A DNA stretch of 64,000 bases from Paracoccus pantotrophus (lineage in GTDB: Bacteria; Pseudomonadota; Alphaproteobacteria; Rhodobacterales; Rhodobacteraceae). Numbering within the stretch: the first letter of the stretch is position 1; every line of letters starts with the position of its first letter. The translations under genes were made by a program, and so were the position numbers. Of the stretch, positions 17,414-26,653 are shown piece after piece. The stretch is taken from assembly GCF_008824185.1 (NCBI RefSeq), contig NZ_CP044423.1:1253501-1317500 (forward strand). Direction: 5' to 3'. The notes below the pieces were generated by a model. The model searched no databases. It was not told the DNA's origin and saw only the letters and a list, made by a program, of their open reading frames with translations.

Positions 17414-17482
17414 GAGTATTTGCAAAACAATGAAAGGCGCAGCCCGCCACGATCCGGCTTTCTCCGTTTTCCAAATACCCCA
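17414..17482. repeat. CCAAATA palindromic element 1
   Basis: Imperfect inverted repeat: the arms 17416-17436 and 17458-17478 pair at about 17 of 21 positions, with the outer core GTATTTG/CCAAATAC. It lies between pstS and aroC, downstream of the aroC stop, and could serve as the aroC terminator. Confidence 0.6.
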
Positions 17483-17559
17483 TGGGGTGAATTGGCCCGC
17501 GCAGCGGGACAAGAGGGGAACGGCGTTCCCCTTGCCTGCCCCGCGCATCCGCGCCCTGC

Positions 17560-18660
17560 CTAGCCGATGCGGCCGCGCTGGCCGCCGGTCTGCGCCCGGT
17601 CGAGCAGCAGGTGGTCCAGGATCACGCAGGCGGCCATGGCCTCGGCGATGGGCACGGCGCGGATGCCGACGCAGGGATCGTGGCGGCCCTTGGTGATCAG
17701 CTCGATCTCCTCGCCCTTCTGGTTGATGGTGCGGCGCGGGGTCAGGATCGAACTGGTCGGCTTGACGGCGAATCGCACCACGATGTCCTGCCCGGTCGAG
17801 ATGCCGCCCAGGATGCCCCCGGCATGGTTCGACAGGAAACGCGGCCCGTCGTTGCCCATGCGGATCTCGTCGGCATTGGCGGTTCCGGTCAGCGCGGCCG
17901 CCGCCATGCCCTCGCCGATCTCGACCCCCTTCACCGCATTGATCGACATCATCGCGGCGGCCAGGTCGGTGTCCAGCTTGGCATAGACCGGCGCGCCGAG
18001 GCCGGGCGGGCAGCCCTGGACCAGCACCTCGACGGCGGCGCCGACGCTGTCCTGCGCCTTGCGGGTGGCGTTGAGGTAATCCTCCCAGGCCGGCACGGCC
18101 GCGGCATCGGGCAGGAAGAACGGGTTCCTGCCGATCTCGGCCGCGTCGAAATTCGCCCGCTCCAGGTGCAATTCGCCCATCTGCACCATGTAGCCGGTGA
18201 TCCGCAGCCCCGGCGCCAGTTCGCGCAGCACCGCCTGCGCGACGCCGCCCGCCGCGACCCGCGCCGCCGTCTCGCGCGCGCTGGAACGCCCGCCGCCGCG
18301 ATAGTCGCGGATGCCGTATTTCAGGTGATAGGCGATATCGGCATGGCCGGGGCGGAAGGCCTGGGCGATCTCGCCGTAATCCTTGCTGCGCTGGTCGGTG
18401 TTCTCGATCATCAGCTGGATCGGCGTGCCGGTGGTCTTGCCCTCGAACACCCCCGACAGGATGCGCACCCGGTCCGGCTCCTGCCGCTGGGTGGTGAATT
18501 TCGAGCTGCCGGGCCGGCGGCGGTCCAGGAATTGCTGGATCCAGCCCTCGTCCAGCGCCACGCCGGGCGGGCAGCCGTCCACCGTGACGCCCAGCGCCGG
18601 GCCATGGCTTTCGCCCCAGGTGGTGAAGGTGAAGACGCGACCGAAGGTGTTGAAGCTCAT
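17560..18660 (-). CDS. aroC: chorismate synthase
   Basis: Converts 5-enolpyruvylshikimate-3-phosphate to chorismate with reduced FMN, the last step of the shikimate pathway. From MSFNTFGRVF there are 366 residues, the usual length. The signatures GESHGPALGVTVDGCPPG, RPGHADIAYHLKYG and GGGRSSARETAARVAAG are all present. The longer upstream frame has no matching N-terminus in the family and is not used. Confidence 0.97.
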   Translation of the reverse strand: MSFNTFGRVFTFTTWGESHGPALGVTVDGCPPGVALDEGWIQQFLDRRRPGSSKFTTQRQEPDRVRILSGVFEGKTTGTPIQLMIENTDQRSKDYGEIAQAFRPGHADIAYHLKYGIRDYRGGGRSSARETAARVAAGGVAQAVLRELAPGLRITGYMVQMGELHLERANFDAAEIGRNPFFLPDAAAVPAWEDYLNATRKAQDSVGAAVEVLVQGCPPGLGAPVYAKLDTDLAAAMMSINAVKGVEIGEGMAAAALTGTANADEIRMGNDGPRFLSNHAGGILGGISTGQDIVVRFAVKPTSSILTPRRTINQKGEEIELITKGRHDPCVGIRAVPIAEAMAACVILDHLLLDRAQTGGQRGRIG

Positions 18661-18774
18661 GATTGCCGGACCCCTTTTTGCCTGCGATAGCCGCAGGCCG
18701 GGCAAGGGGCAATCCCCAGCTCGGCCCGCCGCCGGCCCGACCGGCAAGGGCGACAGCGAAAACCCGGCTGCAAG

Positions 18775-18806
18775 GCGAAAAATTATCCTTTCCTTTCAAG
18801 GAAAGG
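18775..18806 (-). terminator. terminator of the type I secretion operon
   Basis: A perfect 9-bp stem (CCTTTCCTT / AAGGAAAGG, two-base loop) is followed on minus by ATAATTTTTCG. It lies about 60 bp after the stop of the membrane-fusion gene (18869) and before aroC, so aroC is a separate transcription unit. Confidence 0.8.
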
Positions 18807-18868
18807 GCGGGTGCAGCACCGCAAATCGCCAAACCGGCGGCAAGGATCGGCCTGCCGCGCCGCCGGCC

Positions 18869-20200
18869 CTAGTTCTCGCGGAAGGCCCGCGACAGGCTGT
18901 CTTCGATCGGCTTGACCAGATATTGCGCAAAGGTCCGGGCCGAGGTCTCGATCATGACCTCCGCCGGCATCCCCGGCGTCGGCCGGAAGCCATGCACCCG
19001 CCCAAGCTCCGAGGGCGGCAGGTCGATGCGCACCACATAGACCTCGCGCTGGATGCCTTCGGCCTGCGTGGTCAGCGCATCGGCCGAGACATAGACCAGG
19101 TGGCCCTGAAGCACCGGGGTGGTGCGCTGGTTCAGCGAGGTCAGCCGCACCGCCGCCTTCTGGCCGATCTCGATCTCGTCGATGTCGGTGCGCGCGACAT
19201 AGGTCTCGATGATCAGCGGCGCATCCTGCGGCAGGATTTCCAGGATCGGCTTGCCCGCCTCGATCACGCCGCCGGGCGTATGGTAATGCATGCGCACGAT
19301 GGTGCCCGACACCGGCGCGGTGATATAGGCGCGCTCCAGCACGTCCTGCGCCTTCATCGATTGCTCGCGGACGCTGTCCAGCTCGGCCTCGATGCCCTGG
19401 CTTTCGTTCAGCGCGGCCTGCTTGTGCTGGGTCAGGGCCTGCTCGATCTCGCTTTCGGCCTTGCGCATGGCCTCTTCCGTCTCGGCGATCAGCGCCGTGA
19501 TGCGGCCGGCCTCGCCCACGGCATCGGCGATGGCCCGTGCCAGGACGTTGACATCGCTGCGCCGCACCAGCCCGCGCTGCAAGAGCGTGTCTCGGGCGCC
19601 GTGGTCCTCGCGCAGCAAGGCAAGCTGGGTCTCGATGGCGGCCAGCTGCCCCTCGTAGCCCTGGATGCGCGAACGGCTGGCAGCGATGTTGCTTTGCAGC
19701 AGGATGATCTCGCCATCCAGCCGGGCGCGGGCGGCGCGAAAGGCTGCCTGCTGCTCGGCCATGATGGCGGCAAAGCTGGGCTCGTCCTGATGTTCCTGCA
19801 GGAAGCCGTCGAAGACCAGCACCTCGGCCCCTTCATATTCCGCCCGCAGCCGGGCGCTGATCGCCTCGAGCCGGGCGCGGCGCAATTCCAGCTCGCGCCG
19901 GTTGGCGATGGCGGCGGTACGGTCGAGCTGGATCAGCACCTGGCCCTCGACCACCTCCTCGCCCTCGTCGACCAGGATCTCGCGGATAATGCCGCCTTCC
20001 AGGTGCTGGACGATCTTGTTGCGGCCGGTGGCGACGAAACTGCCCGGCGCCATCACCGCCGCCGCAAGCGGCGCCCGGAACGCCCAGGTGCCGAACCCGC
20101 CCAGGGACAGCACCAGCAGGGCGATGCCAAAGACCAGGTGCCGCGTCACCGAGCGGGGCACCCGGTCATAGAGGCCATCGGGGTCGGATCTGCTGGTCAT
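18869..20200 (-). CDS. type I secretion membrane-fusion protein (HlyD/PrtE family)
   Basis: Periplasmic adaptor that links an inner-membrane ABC exporter to an outer-membrane TolC channel. 443 residues: a short cytoplasmic N-terminus, one membrane span (about 21-42), a split biotinyl-lipoyl domain (GRNKIVQHLEGGIIREILV before, YITAPVSGTIVRMHYHTPGG after), a long coiled-coil hairpin at about 105-290, and a C-terminal beta-barrel domain. It overlaps the upstream ATPase gene and ends the secretion operon. No TolC partner is encoded here, so the channel must be shared or encoded elsewhere. Confidence 0.92.
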   Translation of the reverse strand: MTSRSDPDGLYDRVPRSVTRHLVFGIALLVLSLGGFGTWAFRAPLAAAVMAPGSFVATGRNKIVQHLEGGIIREILVDEGEEVVEGQVLIQLDRTAAIANRRELELRRARLEAISARLRAEYEGAEVLVFDGFLQEHQDEPSFAAIMAEQQAAFRAARARLDGEIILLQSNIAASRSRIQGYEGQLAAIETQLALLREDHGARDTLLQRGLVRRSDVNVLARAIADAVGEAGRITALIAETEEAMRKAESEIEQALTQHKQAALNESQGIEAELDSVREQSMKAQDVLERAYITAPVSGTIVRMHYHTPGGVIEAGKPILEILPQDAPLIIETYVARTDIDEIEIGQKAAVRLTSLNQRTTPVLQGHLVYVSADALTTQAEGIQREVYVVRIDLPPSELGRVHGFRPTPGMPAEVMIETSARTFAQYLVKPIEDSLSRAFREN

Positions 20201-22191
20201 TGGCCTGCCTCCGGCGCAGGGGGGGTCGCGGCCCGATTGCCCGGCGCGGCCTGCGGCTGCGGCTGGGCTGCCTGCGGCTGCGGGGCCATGGCGGGGGGCT
20301 GGTTGCCCGGCGGCTTGCGGCTCGCCAGCCGCTCCAGCATCTGATCGCGCGCACCGAAGGCGGCGATCTGCCCGTCGGCCAGCAGCATGATATTGTCCAC
20401 GTCCTGGAGCAGCTGGTATTTCTGGGTCACGACGATCATGGTGATCCCGTCCTTCTTGGCCAGCGCCATCGCCCTGGACAGCGCGCGGTCCCCCGCCGTG
20501 TCCAGGTTCGAGTTCGGCTCGTCCAGCACCACCAGGCGGGGGCTGCCGAAAAACGCCCGCGCCAGGCCGATGCGCTGCTTCTGCCCGCCCGACAGCGGCG
20601 ATCCGTCGGCGGCCACGATGGTCTCATAGCCTTCGGGCAACTTGGCGATCATGTCATGGACATCGGCCAGCACCGCGGCCTGGTAGATTTCTTCGTCGCG
20701 GGCGTCGGGCCGCATGCGGGCGATATTGTCCTTGATGGTGCCGGGGAACAGCTGCACGTCCTGCGGCAGATAGCCGATGCACTGGCCCAGCTGGCGCTGG
20801 TCCCAGTTGCGCAGGTCCATCAGGTCCAGCCGCACGCTGCCCGAAGTGGGCAGGATCGAGCCGACCAGCATCTTGCCCAGCGTCGTCTTGCCGGCGCCGG
20901 AATTGCCGACGATGGCCAGCGAGGCGCCGGGGTTCAGCGAAAAGGTGATGGCGTTCAGCACCACCCGCTTGGTCCCGTTCGGCACGTAAAGCAGCCGCTC
21001 GACATCCAGGCGGCCCTCGGGATGGGGCAGCCTCAGCCGCTGCTGGTTCAGCGGCGAGGATTTCAGCAGCGCCGAGATGCGGCCATAGGCGGCGCGCGAC
21101 AGAAGCACGTGGTTCCAGCCCTCGATGGCGCCCTCGATGGGGGCCAGCGCGCGGCCGGCGATGATCGAGGCGGCAATGACCATGCCGCCGGTGATCTCGC
21201 CGCGCAGCGCCAGATAGGCGCCCCAGCCCAGCAGTCCCACCTGCGTCAGCAGCCGCACCGCGCGCGAGGCACCGGCGAAGGCGATGTTGCGGTCCTGGGC
21301 CCGCACCTGCGCCGTCATCGAGCTGGCGGCGTCGCGGCCCCAGATGGTCACGGCCTCGGGGATCATCGCCAACGCGTTGATGATCTGCGAATTGCGCATC
21401 ATCGAATCCAGGTGCAGGTTGGCGCGGCTGAGATGCCGGTTCGCCTCGGCAAAGGATTTCGCGGTGGCGCGCTGGTTCATCATCGCGATGGCCATCAGCA
21501 GCACGGCCGTGGTCAGCACCATCAGGCCCAGATGCGGATGGACCAGGAAGATCGCCAGGATGAACAGCGGCGCAAAGGGCAGGTCCAGCAGCGACAGCAG
21601 CGTCCCCGAGACCAGGAAGCTGCGCACCTGCTGCAGATCGCCCAGCGTCTGGTATTCCTGCCCGGCGCTTTGCAGCGAGGCCCGCGCCGCCGCCGACAGG
21701 ATCGGCGCGCCCAGCCGGGCCGAGATGTCGACCGAGCTGCGCAGCAGCATGCCGCGCCGGATGGCGTCGAACACCACCTGCAGCAGCACGGCGCCGATGA
21801 TCACCACCGTCAGCATGACCAGCGTGTCGATCGAGCGGCTGGTCAGCACCCGGTCCGAGATCTGGAACAGATAGATCGGGATTGCCAGCACCAGCATGTT
21901 CGAGACGCCGCTGAACAGCAGCACCCCCAGGATATTGGCCCAGATCCGGCGGATCGTCGCCCCCAGCGCCCCGGCGATATCGGGCTCGGACACCCGCTTG
22001 TGGAAGGCAGAGCCGCCCTTTGGCTGCGCCGTGGCGGGCGCCGGGGGAATGCGCCCGGCCTGCCGCTCGATGGTGGGGCCGGTGCCCATGGGCTTGGATG
22101 CCGGCGGGCGGGACTTGCCCTTCCCCTGCCAATCGACGCACATCTCGGGTTCGAGCACCAGCCGCTCGCTGGTCTTGTCGGATCGGATCAT
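20197..22191 (-). CDS. type I secretion ABC transporter, permease/ATPase (PrtD family)
   Basis: Inner-membrane exporter driving one-step secretion to the outside. 664 residues: a Pro-rich N-terminal extension (1-75), a six-span membrane domain (about 85-350), and a nucleotide-binding domain with Walker A GNSGAGKTT at 429-437, signature LSGGQKQR at 533-540 and Walker B LVVLDE at 553-558. The last 45 residues form a Pro/Gln/Ala tail unusual for the family. It lacks a C39-like N-terminal domain, as in the protease/lipase exporters. It overlaps the cargo gene upstream (ATGA) and the adaptor downstream. Confidence 0.93.
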   Translation of the reverse strand: MIRSDKTSERLVLEPEMCVDWQGKGKSRPPASKPMGTGPTIERQAGRIPPAPATAQPKGGSAFHKRVSEPDIAGALGATIRRIWANILGVLLFSGVSNMLVLAIPIYLFQISDRVLTSRSIDTLVMLTVVIIGAVLLQVVFDAIRRGMLLRSSVDISARLGAPILSAAARASLQSAGQEYQTLGDLQQVRSFLVSGTLLSLLDLPFAPLFILAIFLVHPHLGLMVLTTAVLLMAIAMMNQRATAKSFAEANRHLSRANLHLDSMMRNSQIINALAMIPEAVTIWGRDAASSMTAQVRAQDRNIAFAGASRAVRLLTQVGLLGWGAYLALRGEITGGMVIAASIIAGRALAPIEGAIEGWNHVLLSRAAYGRISALLKSSPLNQQRLRLPHPEGRLDVERLLYVPNGTKRVVLNAITFSLNPGASLAIVGNSGAGKTTLGKMLVGSILPTSGSVRLDLMDLRNWDQRQLGQCIGYLPQDVQLFPGTIKDNIARMRPDARDEEIYQAAVLADVHDMIAKLPEGYETIVAADGSPLSGGQKQRIGLARAFFGSPRLVVLDEPNSNLDTAGDRALSRAMALAKKDGITMIVVTQKYQLLQDVDNIMLLADGQIAAFGARDQMLERLASRKPPGNQPPAMAPQPQAAQPQPQAAPGNRAATPPAPEAGQ

Positions 22192-24215
22192 GCCAGCACC
22201 GTTTGCATGATGTCGGCGGGCACATCGGCATTCGTGCCGATCGGCACGAAATCACCGTCGCCGGCATCGTCGCCGAGCATCCCCTCGGCCAGGAAAAGCA
22301 CCGCCTCGCTGGCCAGGCCGGGCGGCGGGGTGGGCATCAGCGGATCGTGGGTTGCGACCAGTTCGGCCTGGTGCAGCAGCGCGTCGGAATAATGCTCGCC
22401 GCCGGAATAGATCGTGGCATCGACGCCGAACTCGGCGATCACCGCCGCGTTCACCAGCAGGTTCGAGCCGGTGACGACGCTGATCTCGCCCCCTGCCTGC
22501 AAAAGGTCGTCGCGATAGACCTCGATCTGGTCGGCATCGCCCAGCACGTTGGTCTGCCGCACCAGGTTCAACGAAACCATGTCGCCCTTGATATGCAGCA
22601 CCCGCACCAGGTCCAGGCCCTGGAAGGCGGGGTCGTTCAGCACCGATTGCGGCAGGCTGACATCGCCCGCCGCCGCCCCCGCCAGCATCGCGGCATGGTC
22701 CGCGCCGGCCGCGACCACCCCCGCCAGGCCGACCTGATGGATGGTCGCATCGTTGATCAGCAGATTGTCGCCCGAGCTGATCCTGCCGCCATGGCCATCG
22801 CTGACCATGATGCGGTCGTCGTCCAGCAGCACGTTGGTCTGCAGGATCGCGTTCAGGTTGATGACCTGCCCATCGACGATGATGAGATCGTAGCTCATCC
22901 CCAGTTCCAGCAGCGAGACGTGGTTCAGCGCGCCGTTCTCGCCCATCAGCAGCAGGGTCTTGTTCGCCTGAAGCGTGATCGAGGCGATGTCGTTATCCGA
23001 CATCAGATTGAACTGCTCGATCCAGTTCATGCTGATGAGGCTGCCCTCCAGCGTCGCCGTCACCCAGTATTGCGGCGCATCGTCGTCGCCCTGCGGCACC
23101 AGCATCGGGTTCGAGAAGCTGGTGTAGCTGGCGAAGTTCAGCCCCAGCGTCGGACTTGTGGCCTGGCCCTGCGCGGCGGCCGAGAGGCCGCCCAGCACGT
23201 CCGAATCGCTCCAGACATTGGTCTGGCTGATGAGGTTGTAGCTATAGACGCCCCCCGCCACGGCGACCACCGGCGCCGTCACCGCGGCGGAATGGATCGT
23301 GACCTGGTTGATCAGCGTGTTGTTGCCCAGGACCAGGTCATGGCCTTGCCCGGTCACGCCGGGGCCGGAAACGTTGGTGGGGCCGGCCGAGCTCGGCCCG
23401 TCGCGGCTTGTGACCGGGGCGCCTTCCTGCGCCTCGCGCGCCTGCTCGGCCGCCACCTCCTTGCGATAGGCGGGCATGAGCGCGTCGATGTCGGGGCGGG
23501 CATCGACCTTGACGCCGTTCTGGTACTGGCCCTCGACATCGGCGCCCTGGCGCGCATGGATCTCGGCGCCGGCAAGCTCGGTTTCGGGCAGGTCGGTCTG
23601 GCGGAAGGTCTCGGCGATCAGGCGGAAGGCGGGCTCGTCGGCGGGCATCGCCACCGGCAGGGCAAGGCCCAGCTGCTCGGCCTGCGCCGCCAGCGCCTCC
23701 AGCCGCGCCGCCAGCAGGTGCTGATCGACCAGCCCCTCGCGCATGGTATCGGCATTCACCCGGTCGCCATCGGCCAGCCGCGTCTTCTGGACCACGATGA
23801 CGGCGACGGAACCGGGCACGGGCAGAACCCATTCCGGCACCGGCGTCACCACCCCGCCCGGCGGCTTGGCAGTCCAGGGCACCGCGGCATCGGGCCTGTT
23901 GGCGGACATCCCCTCGGGCGAGACCGAGGACCGCGGGAAATGGTGGTCCAGCGCCAGGACGGGCGGCGCCGGATCGGCCGAAAGCCCCTCGCCGGGGCGA
24001 TAGGGGGGCACATAGCGGATATCGGGCTGGTAATCGAGCGGCTGATAGGGATGGCCGGCCCATTGCTGGATCGCATCGACCGGACCAAGGTCGGGAGCGA
24101 CCTTCTTGGCCGTCAGCCGATCATATTCGATCCGCATCCGTCCATGTTCTTCCGCGAGGTGAAAAACTCCGATGAAGTGCCAGATCGCTTCTTCTGTCGC
24201 GTCGATCACCAGCAT
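22188..24215 (-). CDS. putative type I secreted protein with a four-fold repeat module
   Basis: A 675-residue protein with no family I recognise. ATG 24215 is chosen because GAGGAAGGTG precedes it; a TTG reading starts 17 codons earlier. The N-terminal half (1-280) is Pro-rich with helical, Glu/Ala-rich stretches. The C-terminal half alternates two motifs: a Q-x-N-x-x-x-D-x-D motif four times (ISQTNVWSDSDVL, IEQFNLMSDNDIA, ILQTNVLLDDDRI, VRQTNVLGDADQI) and an N-x-L-x-N-x-x-x-I motif (NNTLINQVTI, DNLLINDATI, SNLLVNAAVI). The end is acidic and hydrophobic (FVPIGTNADVPADIMQTVLA), as in type I export signals. There is no Sec signal peptide, and the gene is coupled to the exporter by ATGA overlap, so it is most likely cargo. 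Confidence 0.7.
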   Translation of the reverse strand: MLVIDATEEAIWHFIGVFHLAEEHGRMRIEYDRLTAKKVAPDLGPVDAIQQWAGHPYQPLDYQPDIRYVPPYRPGEGLSADPAPPVLALDHHFPRSSVSPEGMSANRPDAAVPWTAKPPGGVVTPVPEWVLPVPGSVAVIVVQKTRLADGDRVNADTMREGLVDQHLLAARLEALAAQAEQLGLALPVAMPADEPAFRLIAETFRQTDLPETELAGAEIHARQGADVEGQYQNGVKVDARPDIDALMPAYRKEVAAEQAREAQEGAPVTSRDGPSSAGPTNVSGPGVTGQGHDLVLGNNTLINQVTIHSAAVTAPVVAVAGGVYSYNLISQTNVWSDSDVLGGLSAAAQGQATSPTLGLNFASYTSFSNPMLVPQGDDDAPQYWVTATLEGSLISMNWIEQFNLMSDNDIASITLQANKTLLLMGENGALNHVSLLELGMSYDLIIVDGQVINLNAILQTNVLLDDDRIMVSDGHGGRISSGDNLLINDATIHQVGLAGVVAAGADHAAMLAGAAAGDVSLPQSVLNDPAFQGLDLVRVLHIKGDMVSLNLVRQTNVLGDADQIEVYRDDLLQAGGEISVVTGSNLLVNAAVIAEFGVDATIYSGGEHYSDALLHQAELVATHDPLMPTPPPGLASEAVLFLAEGMLGDDAGDGDFVPIGTNADVPADIMQTVLA

Positions 24216-24277
24216 GTCTGCCACCTTCCTCGATAAAACAATTCCGGCTAGGCCGAGGGAAATCAATTAAACGGAAA

Positions 24278-24302
24278 CCTGCGCAGGAAGACCCTGCGCA
24301 GG
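24278..24302 (-). terminator. hairpin between the two putative cargo genes
   Basis: Two copies of the self-complementary CCTGCGCAGG, five bases apart, can form a perfect 10-bp stem. On minus it is followed by TTTCCGTTTAATT. It lies 20 bp after the stop of the Gly-rich gene and probably ends or stabilises an abundant short transcript, with read-through into the rest of the operon. Confidence 0.6.
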
Positions 24303-24321
24303 CAGTTCGTCACGGGGCCCG

Positions 24322-26139
24322 TCAGCCCAGGTCGTCCTGGCCGACCACGGTCGAGCTGAGATCGCCGCCGACCACGGTCATGTCGACGGTGTTGCCCAGC
24401 ACGTTCGCGCCCATCACGATGCTCTGGTTGAACGCCGTGGTATCCAGGATCGAGTCGGCCGAGGCGGTCGAGTAGCCGTTGACATAGCCGTCATCGCCAT
24501 TGTTCGACCCCCAGGTGCCGGCATGAGCATAGCCACCGTCGCCCGACATCACCTGGCCGCCGGCACCGCCATTGCCGCTGCTGGTGTTCATGCCGTTGCC
24601 GCCCAGGGCATAGCCGCCGGTCGAGCTGGCCGCGCCGCCGGCGCCGCCGGTGGTGCCATTGGCCGCGCCGCCCATGCCGTTGCCGCCAGTGGCATCGCCA
24701 TAGCCTTCGCCCGTGCCATCCGCACGGCCGCCGTTGCCGGCCGCCGACAGGGCCGCGCCGAAGCCCGCGCCGCCGGCATCGCCCGAGGTCGCGTCGCCGG
24801 CCATGGCCGCCGCTGCGGAAAGCGCCGCACCGATACCGGCACCGATGCCGCCCGCGCCGCCCGCGCCACCGTCGGCACCGTCGCCGCCGTTGCCGGTGTC
24901 GCCGCCATTGCCGCTGTCGTTGTTGACGCCCACGCCGACCAGGCCCAGGCCAAGCGCGCCGGTCGGACCGGCATCGGCCGAGCCGGTGCCGCCGCCCGCG
25001 CCGCCGGCGCCGCCAGAGCCGCCGGGCCCGCCGGCACCGGCACCCAGCGCAGCTGCCAGACTGCCGGCCCCGGCATCGCCGCCGCTTGCGTCACCGCTGA
25101 GCCCGGCACCGATGCCGGCACCCAGGCCCGCCGCGTCGCCGCCATCGGCCGAACCGCCCTTGCCGGCGCCTACGCCAAGCCCAAGCGCCCCGCCGCCGTC
25201 GCCGTCGCCGCCCCAGGCCGCGGCCTTGCCGCCGTTGCCGCCATCGGAATGGCTGCCCGAGGCCATGGCCTTGCCGCCATCGGCATCCGCATCGCCCGAA
25301 CCGCCGTCGGCGCTGCCGCCGCTGCCGCCCCGGCCACCTTCGCTGCCGGCATCAATGCCGCGCTCGGCCGTGGCCGTGCCGCCATAGACGCTGCCGTTCT
25401 GGTTGAAGTCGGCATTGTTGGAGACATTGGCATCGCTCAGGTCATCCTGGTCGTTCATCGTCCCGGATTGCGGGATGATGATGCCCACGTCGGCGCCGCC
25501 GCCGTTCAAGGCATGGTTCAGCACGTTCTCGATATTGATGTCATCGGTGCCGATGCTGATATTGCCGTCGCGATTGACCAGAAGATCGCCCATGCTGCCA
25601 TGCGCGTTGTTCAGGTCGATGTCGGCATAATCGTTGTCGGTCGGCTGCCATCCATTCAGATCAAGGCCCACGCTGACATTGGTCGAGACGTTGGTCTCGA
25701 CATCGGTGTTGTTATAGGCCGTGTTCACCGCCTTGTTGTAGGCGTCGTTCGTCGCATCGTTGCGCGCGTCGTTGTTGGCGTCGTTGCGCGCATCGTTGCT
25801 GGCATCGTTGTCGGCCTTGTTCTTGGCGGCATTGCCGGCCAGGTTGCCTGCCACGTTGCCGGCAGCGTTATAGGCAAGCGTCTCCGAGGCGCTGCTGTTC
25901 GCATTGGCATTGGCATTCGCGTTTTCGTTCGCGTTGCTCTGGCTCTGATGCTGCCCCTGGCCTTGGTCCTGACCCTGATCCTGGCCTTGACCCTGGTCCT
26001 GATCCTGGCCCTGGGCCTGCTTGTTCAACTGGCCCTGACCCTGGCCCTGACCTTGATCCTGGCCTTGATCCTGGTCCTGGTCCTGATCCTGGTTGTTGAT
26101 CGGCCAGGCGAAGAGATTCATGTTGCGGCTGCCAACCAT
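24322..26139 (-). CDS. Gln/Asp- and Gly-rich low-complexity protein, putative type I cargo
   Basis: A 605-residue protein, first gene of the secretion operon. ATG 26139 is chosen because AGGAGG lies eight bases upstream. Residues about 16-65 are nearly all Gln, Asp and Gly (units such as DQGQDQGQGQ); 66-140 are Asn/Ala-rich with repeated NDARNDA-like units; 140-265 are mixed and Asn/Asp-rich; 265-560 are more than half Gly plus Ala, Ser and Asp. The last 40 residues (VMGANVLGNTVDMTVVGGDL) are hydrophobic and may carry the export signal. There is no Sec signal peptide and almost no Cys. I infer a secreted fibrous or matrix protein, perhaps Ca-binding through Asp; this is unproven. Confidence 0.7.
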   Translation of the reverse strand: MVGSRNMNLFAWPINNQDQDQDQDQGQDQGQGQGQGQLNKQAQGQDQDQGQGQDQGQDQGQGQHQSQSNANENANANANANSSASETLAYNAAGNVAGNLAGNAAKNKADNDASNDARNDANNDARNDATNDAYNKAVNTAYNNTDVETNVSTNVSVGLDLNGWQPTDNDYADIDLNNAHGSMGDLLVNRDGNISIGTDDINIENVLNHALNGGGADVGIIIPQSGTMNDQDDLSDANVSNNADFNQNGSVYGGTATAERGIDAGSEGGRGGSGGSADGGSGDADADGGKAMASGSHSDGGNGGKAAAWGGDGDGGGALGLGVGAGKGGSADGGDAAGLGAGIGAGLSGDASGGDAGAGSLAAALGAGAGGPGGSGGAGGAGGGTGSADAGPTGALGLGLVGVGVNNDSGNGGDTGNGGDGADGGAGGAGGIGAGIGAALSAAAAMAGDATSGDAGGAGFGAALSAAGNGGRADGTGEGYGDATGGNGMGGAANGTTGGAGGAASSTGGYALGGNGMNTSSGNGGAGGQVMSGDGGYAHAGTWGSNNGDDGYVNGYSTASADSILDTTAFNQSIVMGANVLGNTVDMTVVGGDLSSTVVGQDDLG

Positions 26140-26390
26140 CGTCATTTCCTCCTCTAGAGGCGGGGGAGATGCGGCCAGATCCTTCACAAGCACGCCTGCC
26201 CGCCCGGTTGCGGTGGATGAAGGCAAGCCGGTTGCGGTCGCCGGGCGAATGCCCACCGTCACGACGGCACGACCGTTTCCGTCCTGCTGCTGATACGGAC
26301 AACCGCACACCACCTTGCGCGGCCCCGTCCGACCGGCCCCGGAACTGCCCCGGATCGCCGACCTTGAAGAAGGCTACGCCTCGCTCAGCG

Positions 26391-26435
26391 ATTCGGCCTA
26401 GCTGCACGAAAAGGCTAGCGGGGGGCTGGCCGAAT
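26391..26435. promoter_or_regulatory. nested inverted repeat upstream of the secretion operon
   Basis: The outer arms ATTCGGCC (26391-26398) and GGCCGAAT (26428-26435) are perfect complements; inside them CTAGC (26398-26402) faces GCTAG (26414-26418). It lies about 250 bp upstream of the first cargo gene. It is a candidate operator, possibly for the adjacent LuxR-type protein. Confidence 0.4.
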
Positions 26436-26607
26436 ACCCGAAGAATCCGCTTTGGGCCTATGGCCAGGCGGCACCGCATCCTCTCCGGATCGCCCGAACG
26501 GGTTAATCCCTTTCGCCAGGGGCACGGCACCCGGCCCCGGCTGTCCTCACCAAAGGGACAGGTGCGGATGCGGGCCTCTACCCTGGATGGAGCGGCCCGA
26601 TGAACTT

Positions 26608-26620
26608 ACAACTAAGTTGT
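26608..26620. promoter_or_regulatory. 13-bp palindrome upstream of the LuxR-type gene
   Basis: ACAACTAAGTTGT is a perfect 6+1+6 dyad. It is flanked by two direct copies of TGAACTTA (26601 and about 26630). It sits just upstream of the predicted -35 box at 26654, a typical activator position. Confidence 0.45.
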
Positions 26621-26653
26621 GGTGATTCTTGAACTTATCCCTCGCTCTTCCCT

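Noticed and set aside
24523..26157. 544-codon frame opposite the Gly-rich gene, with a long Ala/Ile/Val-rich composition
   Set aside because: Complement of Gly and Asp/Asn codons; no start context and no plausible fold. The minus frame has a strong ribosome-binding site and operon position.
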